Part shown: piece after piece, positions 35,520 to 45,700 of the stretch
How positions within the stretch are numbered: position 1 is the first letter of the stretch
Layout: every line of letters starts with the position of its first letter
DNA from: Chondrosia reniformis
Lineage: Eukaryota; Porifera; Demospongiae; Chondrillida; Chondrillidae
Assembly: GCA_947172415.1 (NCBI GenBank)
Contig: OX359192.1
Location: forward strand, 6,016,501-6,080,500
Length of the DNA: 64,000 nt
Direction: 5' to 3'
The notes under the pieces: generated by a model
Told to the model about the DNA's origin: nothing
Databases searched by the model: none
Seen by the model: the letters and a program-made list of their open reading frames with translations, nothing else
Program-made: the position numbers and the translations under genes

Positions 35520-38500
35520 ATGCTGAGGCCCGGGGCGCAGCTGGATGAGTTGCGTGTAGGGCACAGTCTTAGTGAGGTCTTGCAGCTCTTGAAAGCTAGC
35601 TCTTGTAAACCAGTGAAAATCAGCTTTCCATCCAACACCACTACTCGCCATCCCATTCTGGTGATTGCTAAAAAAGAAAATGGTTGCCAATATATAGCTC
35701 GCTTTGATGCGCACAAGCAAATAGCGTTATCAGTAGGTATTGAAAGTGGTGCAAACGGAAAAGATTCAATATCTCTGGCCCAATCAGAAGACGTTACTAG
35801 ACAAGACAGCTTCATAATCGGTCACGTTTGTCCTGCGCTTCCTGTAGTGTTTCAAGATGTTTGCAACCAGCTTGGTCAAAGGCCGCTTGATGCCTCTTTT
35901 GAGGAAAGATCTACCGGATATACAGCTCGAGTGTTGTTTGATGGAGTTGTAGTAACAGTCCATCGTTCTTTCCCACCAGAAGCTTTAAAAAGCAGCATTC
36001 TGCCACCCTCTCCAATTCCGAGAAGTATCGAGGACCTCAAGAATGCAGAGGTATTCATCAAGTCCGTTCAGGTAATCCCAAAGCACCAGTCCTCCTTGTA
36101 TCACCTCTCGGTTGGGGAAGGTGGTGGGCGTGGCTTGGTAACTAGCTCAGTTCAAATGATTGTTAGCCCATCCACTTGTAAAATTGTGGGCATTAAAGTA
36201 ACTCAGCCATGCTCAAGGACCTTCCACGGTAGCTCCTCAATTATCAGTCAGGTTTATTTTGGTGATAGCATTGAAAAGGTCCTGAGGGAGTTAGGATCTC
36301 CAGAGAGAGTCTACTATCGATCAGCTGACAATGGCCAGCTCTTTTCCTTTGAATATCCCAAGAAAGTTAGGTCCTCTAGTAAAGAGTCTAATCACAGATC
36401 AGACACTTTCTTTAACTATCTATCCCTTGGATTGGATGTTATGTTTGCTCGAGATGAATTGAGCGTCAGGAAAATCATTTTACACTCCAATACACCACTG
36501 TCTGCAGATTTTGGGACCTACAGTCGCTGCCACTTCCAAGTGGCTTGCTGTGGTGGAGCTTTGAGTTGTGGAGCTGTGTCAGACATCCACATTGGCCCCC
36601 ACTCTAAGTGGTCTACATGTGTCAGCCAACTAGGTCGAGGATGCAAGCCTTTGAAGATAGTTCATCACAAAGATCTTGAACATCTGGGGCACACTCATCC
36701 TTACCACGTGTGGTATTCAGTGATGGGACAGCTCCTGGTAGAAGTTGTCTCGGACCATATCCATACCTGCTGTATCCTACCAGACATAGCGGACTCACAG
36801 ACCTTCTCTGCTGGTCTGCCCCCAGAGGAACCACTTTCTACCTCTCTCTCCCAAGGTAGCCATGCAACCAAAGAGCATTTAGCCGCAAACTCACTTCTCT
36901 CGCAAGAAGATTTTGATGATGCCAGTTCTAATTTTGCTACTCCTGAAGGTTCCATATCTGCTACTCAAAAGGTTGTATCACATCAGCCCATTCCTGCAAT
37001 CAAGAAATTGGAAAATGTTAACATCATTGCAGAGAATTCAAACATTTCCAAGTTTGATTTGGCTGCTGAGACCAGTTCAGAGGATGATGTAATCACGTGT
37101 GTAGGAGGCTACTTTACTGAGAGCGAATCAGATGATGAGAGCAGTAGTCAAAGTGAAGATTCTACTGCTGAAGCTAGTGAAGAATGTTTTCCAGTCGAAG
37201 ATGCTGAGAACCAGCCAAGTAGTCTGAATGCTGCAGAACAATCATCCCTAACTTCTGACTTTGATGTTCTTTCACTGACCTTAAATAAAGGTCAGCTAGA
37301 TGAATCATCCGGTGTCAGTACTAGTCCATCCGGTGTCAGTACTAGTCCATCCGGTGTCAGTACTAGTTCTAGTGTTGTAGAAAAGGTCAAGCCATCTTTT
37401 GAATACAAGCCAGCCTCTAACAAGCCATCAACTGCAGGCAGATTGGGAGAGATACAAAAGAGCACGACTCCTCACCTCCTTTCCAACCAGCTGGAGAAGA
37501 GGACAGAAAACCAGCCTACGAAGGTTAAGCAAAACAAAAATGTCAAACAAAAAGGAAAGTTTGCATTGTCTGAAAAAGAATCAAAGTTGACAGACCGATT
37601 GACTCGACCAACCATTAGCTACCTTCAGCATCATACAAAGGAACATGTTCCTGAAGAACAACAGACTGAGGATTCATCTGGATTGCAAAGTGATCACTTT
37701 AATGAGAAGGTGGAAGATGAGCAATTGCCAACTGTTCCCTCTGGAGATCCACTCCTGCCAACTGTACCCTCTGGAGATCCACTCCTGCCAACTGTACCCT
37801 CTGGAGATCCACTCCTGCCAACTGTACCCTCTGGAGATCCACTCCTGCCAACTGTACCCTCTGGAGATCCACTCCTGCCAACTGTACCCTCTGGAGATCC
37901 ACTCCTGCCAACTATATTTAGCAAAGATTTGCTGTTATCTATTGTTCCTGAAGAACCGGATTCTTCTCTATCCAAGGTTGACAAACTACAGCAGACTTCA
38001 AGTAGCACTTCTATTACTGTGCAATCTGCTACGACAACTCCAAATATCAGTCTAGGCTCTTTTCAGAACTCCCTCCTGAAGCAGCTTGGAATACCCCTGG
38101 ACCAACCCACTGGTGACCTTGCAGTAGTGGAACAACAACCCCCCAGTGCCATGGCATTAGACCAGGTTGGAAAAAGTGGTGCTGATAGTGGACAGTCTGA
38201 CGCTACTCCTGCCTCAGCTGAGCTTACTTTCACTGAGTCACCTGCAGTAGCTGTAGAACCATCTTCTAAACCAGGCTCAGAATTGTTTTCAAGTGAGAGC
38301 ATGGGAAAATCCCCAGGTACTTCCCCAGGCAGCCTGTCAACACCAGAAGGTAGCCCTGCTTCTAAGAGAAGCTGGTTGCAATTGGGTCCTTTAGTGTCAG
38401 AACTGCTTGGTGATGCTGATACTCCTAGTCTTAGTTTAGTAAGTCTATAATGAGCAGGATATAGTTCATGGTGACTTGTGTTACTGAATATCTTTTCTTA

Positions 38501-39370
38501 TTATAGACCTCTGGTGTTATTGAAGATATAAGTATTGACCATGATGCTGTCATCAGCTATCTTACAACCAGACTTGAGGTTTGTGTAATCAAAATGGTGT
38601 CCATTATTGCACGTGTCAGCTTCTTGTTATTGTGTTTGTAGATGTTACCCAAATACCTGTCAGTAAATCTGCTGGACTCTTGGACTAATGGCATCCCCAC
38701 TCCAAATCTTGCTGAAAAAGTCAGAATCGAAACTGCTGAGGGAGATGCATTGTTTTTGTCACTCTTGGAAGTATTTATAGAACACAAGTGAGTACACACA
38801 GTGTTACAGTTGCCTGGCTCAGTCATTGTTGTATTACGTGTGCTGTGTCCTAATTATAGGGAACTCCTCACACTTGAAAGGTGCAGATACCTCTTCCCAA
38901 CACTGCAGCACTTTGTAGAAGGTCAGCAGAGGTAGGTTAGCTTAATAATTGTGAACTGGTCAATCAGTGTTAGGTTTTTTCTTCTTAGATCAGCAAGTGG
39001 AACATTTAAAGTTGCTTGTAAAGTCATTGAAGCAGCTGCTGAAAATAACTGGGAAATTCTTGAAAAATACAGAACTGGTTGGTGTAGCTATTATGTAGTG
39101 TACTACGTATATATTTAAGTTATTTTAAATTTAGTATCTCCACTTTATTGCTTAGGCAAGGTCAAAGCTTCTAGTCCAGTGCACTACAAGTGTCAAATGT
39201 GTTTTGATAAATTTGAAAACATGGCTGATGTACTTGATCAAGTCAGCAAAACAAGTGATTCTCTGTCAGAAGAGTCACTTGTAGCATTCAAGGAAGCACA
39301 GAGAGCCATTGACAAAATCTTCAAGAAACATCATTTTGATTCTAAAAAAAAAGATTTCCTAGTTGACTGA
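35520..39370 (+). CDS. PHAF1-domain protein fused to a katanin-con80-like C-terminus
   Basis: Exons 35520-38438, 38507-38578, 38642-38787, 38860-38931, 38989-39077 and 39156-39370 give about 1,170 residues. Residues 1-430 match the PHAF1 (C16orf70, phagophore/autophagy factor) domain: VYFGDSIEKVLRELGSPERV, FFNYLSLGLDVMFA, RKIILHSNTPL and a late VWYSVMGQLLVEVVSDHI. Residues 430-970 are Ser/Thr/acid-rich and disordered, with three SGVSTSP and six LPTVPSGDPL repeats. Residues 974-1170 resemble the con80 domain of katanin p80: LFPTLQHFVEGQQR, a helix GTFKVACKVIEAAAEN, HYKCQMCFDKFENMADVL and AFKEAQRAIDKIF. No WD40 repeats are present. The first 2.9 kb has no intron while the C-terminal part has five. 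Upstream of 35520 the frame reaches a stop at 35481; an acceptor-like CTTCAG at 35497 leaves a 5' exon possible. Confidence 0.78.
37308..37912 (+). repeat. In-frame coding minisatellites in the PHAF1-con80 gene
   Basis: A 21-bp unit encoding SGVSTSP occurs about three times (near 37308-37370). A 30-bp unit encoding LPTVPSGDPL occurs six times (about 37730-37910), followed by a degenerate seventh (LPTIFSKDLL). Both sit in the disordered linker and preserve frame, so copy number can vary without breaking the protein. Confidence 0.9.
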
Positions 39371-39492
39371 TTTTTTATTTCATTTTACATTAAAGATATT
39401 GTACAGTAACCGTTTTCAACCTGTTTGTACAGTAAACAAGTAATAAATTTAGCCTAATTCTCATAAAATAAAAGTCAAACACAATGTAATGT

Positions 39493-40541
39493 TCAAGAAT
39501 CACTTGAACTTGATCTAGAATATCTTCTTCTCCTTGGACTTCGTGATTTTGAACGAGTTCTTCTGTATGGTGATCGGCTTCTCCTTGGAGACCTTCTAGG
39601 TGACCTCCTTGGTGACCTCCTCGGTGATCGCCTAGGCGACCTCCTAATGGGACTTCTTCCCCTTGGAGGGCTCCTTCTACCATATCTCCTAACAATAGGA
39701 CTTGGTGATCTTCGCCATGGTCTTCCACCACCCATTCTTCCCAAGGGAACCCTGCGTGGAATTACCAATCTGACGGCAACCTCCTGACCATCTATCCATC
39801 CACCATCCATGTATCTGACAGCTTCAGAGGCACACTGAGGTGACTTGAAGTCTATAAAGGCATGGCCCTTTGGCAGATCAGTAGTTCTGTCTATTGGAAA
39901 TTCTACTGATCTAACTGAGCCATAGTGGGAGAAGATCTCTTCAACATGCGGCTTGGTAACATTCAATGTCAGCTTTGACACAACAATCTTGGATATTTCA
40001 GGACTCGGAGTCCTATGTCTACGAGGGGAACGAGAGGGCGCCCTTCTTCGAGGAGAGGGGCTCCTGCGCCGCCTAGGCGCCGGGCTACCTGATCTCCCCT
40101 TTTCTCGGGCGCGGGTGGGCTGCTTGTCTCTTTCCCTGCCATTTCGTCTAGTGTAGCGCCTTGGTGACCTTGACCGACTCCTTGAGCGCGAAGACCTTGA
40201 TTCGGAAGAAGACCCAGAGTCACTGCCAGAAGAAGATCCCGATGAGTAAGATCTAGAGGAGCTGCTACCACTACCGCTAGAGGAACTCCTAATGCAGAGG
40301 AAGATTATCATCATCATCACATAATCAAAATTTAAAGTATTATTGACTCTCGTATACATACTAATACATGCAATTATCCAATGTTACCTGTATGAAGATC
40401 TACGTCGCCTTCGCGGGCTATTATTTCGCCTTCTGCGCGGGCTTCGGCTCCTACTTCTACTCTTTCTGATTGGCCTAATTTGAGGCAAGTATAATACAAT
40501 ATAGTTAGTTTTTAAAATATAAAAGAATAAAAAACAAACAT
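39493..40541 (-). CDS. RNPS1: RNPS1-like SR/RRM splicing and exon-junction factor
   Basis: RNPS1 is a nuclear exon-junction-complex/ASAP component that promotes splicing and couples to mRNA surveillance. Exons on the minus strand: 40540-40541, 40388-40474, 39493-40288; 294 residues, close to human (305). Order: short SR segment (KSRSRSRSPRRRRNN), Ser-rich stretch, RS/Arg-rich linker, one RRM (ISKIVVSKLTLNVTKPHVEE, RNP1-like KGHAFIDF), the DGGWIDGQEVAVR segment, then an SPRR repeat tail. The start codon appears to be split by the first intron: exon 1 ends in AT and exon 2 begins with G, joining to ATG CCA ATC; that intron has an ACTAAC branch site and TTAG acceptor. No ATG in frame exists within the intact exon. 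It converges with the PHAF1-con80 gene (122 bp between stops). Confidence 0.85.
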
Positions 40542-40671
40542 TATTGGCCTTGTTTGATAAGGATAGTGCGATTCTTTTCTTCCTTTCGCAGATGTCTTGA
40601 TCCCGCAGAAAGAAAATGGCCGACACACAAACAGCGCGGGGAATACCCTGTGCTAGGGCTGTGAGCAAAAA
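40542..40671. promoter_or_regulatory. Bidirectional promoter, RNPS1-like / EEF2KMT-like
   Basis: About 130 bp separate the two divergent coding starts, so both 5' UTRs and the promoter overlap here. It is relatively GC-rich (ACAGCGCGGGG) against the surroundings. No TATA box is seen. Confidence 0.5.
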
Positions 40672-42614
40672 ATGGAGGATTTTTCAAGCTTACAACGACA
40701 ATTTTTAAGCATGGTTAGCTGGAAGAATCTCAAGTGGAATTTAGAAGAAGCAAAAGTTGATAAATTTACTAAAAAATATTGTCTTAATTTTATCACATTC
40801 GTTTTCACAACCTCAGCTATCGACTAGAGAGCAAGAATCCATGTTAAATGTCACTATAGAATCCAATATTGCTAAGGCACATCCACCATCTGCTGCTTAC
40901 CAGAAATCATTTCTACGTAACCTGATTGGAGTGGTAAGGAAAATGTGCTTGCATCTTGCAATTGCGTTTATTTGACTTGTTCCATCCCTGGGCCAGTACG
41001 AGGAAAGAGATTGGGAACTATGCGGAAGAGTATATGAACTATATGCAGACATGCTAAAGAACATTGAAGAGAGAGAGGATTATTGTTTTTGTACTTACTT
41101 CTTGGTGAGCCAGATTGTCTATAAGGCAACTGTACACTTGTTCAATATATAGAGATAGGCTATTAGCGTATCTACTAAATCAACAAAGGTCTTCATTAGA
41201 TAGATATATATATAGATTGATTGATGATATTTAAGCCATCGGCTAAAATTGCTGGTCTGCCTGGATGTCCTGACATTAGTACTCTGATGCTTAATAACTT
41301 TTCTATAGTCTCGCAAAAAGTTCATTTAATAAGTGCATAGTAATAAAATATTTATTATTATTATTATTGAAAATGCTTATCTTAATATTGTCTCATCATT
41401 CAATACATGTTTGACCAATCATTTTACTTTGCTGGGGAGCATGTGTATAGGCAATTGCCTCCTATGTAGCCCATTCCCTATTTGGGATTCAATTCATAGT
41501 GTAATGTGTTATATGGATTTGTAACATGCATTATTATGTATGATCAGAACAAGTGCAGTGTAACTATAAAGATTTCAACTAGTCTGCTGTCACAAGGCAC
41601 AACTGGGCTACAGACATGGGAAGCTTCATATTATCTCCTAGAGCTACTGATAGCAGATAAAGACTTGTTGCTTGGAAAGTATGCATAAGGGCGTGAACCC
41701 TTTTGTTGAAGATGATTATAATGTGACTTCTTTCTAAAGATGCACTGTGGAATTAGGCTGTGGAGCAGGCCTTGTCGGTATTGCTGCAGTTAAAACTTGC
41801 AATCCATCCAAGTATGTCCTTACAGACTGTCATGAAACTGTGCTGGAGACTGTAATGGAGAATGTGAAGATAAACTGCAAAGGTGAAGGAAAGCTTTACA
41901 TTGCCATCTTCTTCATAGTTATATCCCTAAATTCAATGCTTATTATTAACAGGTCATTTGTTATGGCACTAGATGAAGTACATAATGGCTTGGTTGGAGT
42001 GAGTAGATTTGATTGGACTGAAAGTCACCAATCCCAGCACAGTTATGAAGCTGATGTAATATTGGCAGCAGGTCAGTCATTGATATATATTTGAATACCT
42101 CTATTAGTTGTGTGACTGGATAGGTTCATACATCTACTCTATATAGCATACTTTCATTTTCTCAAAATGTGATGTCTTCCTGTGTAGATGTTATATTTGA
42201 TCCTTCTGTCACCCCTGCACTAGTCGTGACCCTGAAAGTATTGCTACAGTGAGCCTATCCTGTTCTATTAGCAGCTCTGTCCTATAACCTGCATCTTTGC
42301 TCCATGCACACACAGGAGTAAGGCCGGATCTAAGGCCTACGTTGCCTCTACTATCAGGAACATAGACACATACTTGCAGTTCAAGAGACACTTGAGTATG
42401 CTGTCCCATACACAGAACCTCGTATATATCAGTGTATTGGTTGAACATATATGTGTATTGCTGTACCTTGATTACACTCTGTAATGAGATGTGATATTTT
42501 ATAGAACAAAATGGAGTTGAGAGTGCAGTCTTACCAAAGCCCCCACCACTAACGGATACGTTTTTCTATGATAGAACCAAAGACTATGAAATTTTAATGT
42601 TATTTATTCAGTGA
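40672..42614 (+). CDS. EEF2KMT: EEF2KMT (FAM86)-like lysine methyltransferase
   Basis: This seven-beta-strand SAM methyltransferase modifies a lysine of elongation factor 2. Exons 40672-40755, 40817-40933, 40997-41104, 41548-41678, 41740-41882, 41973-42071, 42188-42248, 42316-42395, 42505-42614; about 310 residues (human 330). Family features in order: QRQFLSMVSWKNLKWNL and AKAHPPSAAYQKSFLRNLI of the FAM86 N-domain, GTTGLQTWEASYYLLEL, motif I VELGCGAGLVGIAA, YVLTDCHETVLETV, DVIFDPSVTPALVVTLK and AYVASTIRN. The acceptor at 41972 rather than the AACAG at 41952 keeps the frame. A poly(A) signal AATAAA is at 42661-42666. Confidence 0.88.
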
Positions 42615-42660
42615 TTAATGTATGTAAACTAAGTCGATCCAATGTTAATTTTTGCAATCA

Positions 42661-42666
42661 AATAAA
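42661..42666 (+). terminator. Poly(A) signal of the EEF2KMT-like gene
   Basis: AATAAA lies about 50 bp after the stop and 75 bp before the start codon of the aspartate aminotransferase gene, leaving very little intergenic space. Confidence 0.6.
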
Positions 42667-42740
42667 TGGCTTTAATTGAGACACGCCTACACAGCCCCTG
42701 CTAATTGCTAATTGCGCCAGCTGAATGACTTCTTTGTAAA

Positions 42741-45700
42741 ATGTCCTTCTGGTCTGCAGTCCCTCTTGGTAAGCCCGATGCGATATTTGGGTTGGTCGAA
42801 GCTTATGAACGAGATGTTCGTCCCGACAAGATCAATTTAGCAATTGGTACTTTTGTGGACAGGAATGACAAACCATACGTCTTACAAATTGTGAGAAAGG
42901 TCAGTTTAAACTTGTAGCTCAGTGCGGCGCAGTTAGTAACATCTGAGAGTTAACGCCAGCGTACACTTCAGTCTAGATGGTCAAGATTCCGCTGCCTACT
43001 CCTTTCCGCCAAAGCTTATCCGTCTGAGCCACATGCATGAAATGATTAGTTGCTACGAGAATGCTACCTGATTTGTCTTGCATTTTAAAAGGAGTCTCGT
43101 ATACCACCTCCCTAGAGTTGGTACATGTAATTGCAGAGCATGCTAGGAACATGACATAACACATGTATATATAAACTGTCAGATACATTCATCTTAAATG
43201 TAACCCTCAAACCTTTAAAGTACTTACAAGATACCATGTACACTTAGGCTGAAAGGTTACTGGTTGATGAGGACAAGGAGTATGCTGGTGTTTTGGGCTA
43301 TCCTGCTTTCAGAGCAGCTGTTACTGACATGCTTTTGGGAATGAACTCTTCCTTTGTCAAAGGTGGATTGGTATGGTCGAACCTGATTTGCTGGTATGCT
43401 TATGTATTGATCTACAGTGTCTGATAATCAATATATAGGTTGCATCAGCACAGACTATATCAGGCACTGGAGCACTTAGGATAGCTGCTATGTTTATAGT
43501 GAGTATTGCAACACAGAGGACAAAGTACACGTCAGGTTACACTAGAATAGCCATAATCCATAAAATGGTCCCAGAAAATATTACAACACAGAGGACATAG
43601 TGTATTTCCATGTTAAGCAGTCATATTCTGTAAAAGGTTTACATGTACATACAATGTGTGTGTGTGTGTATGTTTGTGTATATGTAGTGTAGATTAACAC
43701 TGTATTTCACAATTACGATCTACTATCAGTCTACATTCTCAAGCTAGTGTTTCCTTACTTCTGGTGAATTAAATTGTGTCAATGATTATCTCTGTGAAGG
43801 AAAAGTATTACCCAAAAAAGGAAATTTACCTATCTGATCCAACTTGGCCTAATCATCCGTCTATTTTCAGGTATGTTCATTGGACAATGTAACATGCTAC
43901 AATGTGGTAATGAGTGCTGTGTGTTCATATGTAATAATCTGTCACACAGCATGGCTGGACTTCAGTGTAAGAGCTATCGTTACTTTGATCAAAATACCAA
44001 CCTGTTTGATTTCCAAGGTGCACAGGAAGACTTTAAGGTAACAGAGACTTTTGTGTGGTGCTTGACGTACATGTTAATCGGTGCACTAGGATGTGCTGTT
44101 CCTCAGCAGTTTATTTGGTGTGAACCTGAGCAAGCCCCATACTAGTGAAAAGTATGGTGGCTCCATCTGTCTGTATGTATATGTATGTATGATAAGCAAA
44201 AATATTCACTATATGTGTGTGTGTGTGTGTGTGACAACCAATACACTACACCGGTCCGCCAGGCTACCTCAAGACCTGGCTCGGTGCAAGCGGGACACCG
44301 ACAGGCGGAGGAGGGACGCGTCTCCCCAACGGCTGACGGGCGGAAGAGGGGAGCACCCCCAACGGCCTCTCGCTATCTCCTGAGAAGTACTCAGGCCCGT
44401 GCCTGCCGACGGGAGACACAGGCAGGGCCTGGCGTGAGGTTAGCCACCTCACCCGCGAAGGCAAAGGCTCACAATACGGGATCAAGGGACGATGCTTCGC
44501 ACGGAGGCAGAAGCGGCAACGGTCACAGACGAGCAACAGACGCTAGGAAGTCTGCGCGTGACCAACAGACAGAACAAAGACAACCACGGACCTCACATAG
44601 GCCTAGGCGTAAGTCAGTCGCGCAGAGGCTGCTGAAGGCGAGAAAGACAGACAGATTTGGCACCTGGAATGTGCGGACGCTTCGAGGGATAGGAAAGATG
44701 GAACAGCTGGCGATGGAGATGGAAAGATACAGGCTATCGATGCTGGCAGTGACTGAAACACATCTAGCAGGTGAAGGTGAGATGGTACTGGACGAATGTA
44801 GGGGATACAAGATGCTGTTTGCTGGGAGAAAGGATGGAAGGGCTGCAGAAGGGGTGGGGCTTGCGTTGACTCCTCATGCATGGGCAGCATTGAGACACTA
44901 CCAACCAGTGTCCCCACGAATGCTAGTGGCAGAACTCCTCACTCAAATGGGACCATTGTCTGTAGTAGTGGTTTATGCCCCTACCAACCAAAGCACAGTA
45001 GAAGACAAAGAGCAGTTCTATTCTGACCTCGATGGGGTAGTGTCCAGAACAAGCGGGCTCACTATGGTGATGGGGATTTTAATGCAGCTATTGGAAAGAG
45101 TGGGTAGTAGGGAACCATCTACTAGGTGGGCAAACAAGGATCTGCTTGTGGGGGAAGAATGTGTTGGTGATGCAAAGTCCATTCACACTGGCAAATGAAA
45201 CGAGTCTCTCCCCATTGTCACTCCACCAGGCTACATGGTATCCCCCTGATGCAAGAGCAAGGCCCAGTACAAAAGATTTTGTGCTGGTGAAGCAGAGACT
45301 ACGACCATCAGTACTTGACACACGGGTCTACAGAGGGGCCGACCTGGACAGTGACCACCGTTTGGTCATAGTGTCACTGCGCCCTAAGCTGGCCAAAAGG
45401 AGGAAACAACAGCAGAAAAAAGGGTTTGACACAGAACTCCTCCAACAAATAGACCAACGGGCAGAGTATCTGCAATCCATCAGAAGAAGCTTTGATGACA
45501 GAAAAAGACAGGGAAATGTGGAGGAGAGATGGAATGAGCTGAAAGTCGCCATTGGCAGGACAGCAGACGAGCACCTACATAGAAAGAAGAAGGCACAGAA
45601 AGCCTGGATTACAGGGGAGACATTGGACCTAGTGGAGGCAAAGAAGAGGGCATTCTCAAGATGGCAGGAACACCGAACGGATGTGAATAGACGTGAGGAG

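Noticed and set aside
40681-40713. Minus-strand ATG at 40713 as the RNPS1 start
   Set aside because: The short exon it would open ends in phase 1 at its GTAAGC donor, whereas the RS-coding exon needs phase 2; the split ATG fits better.
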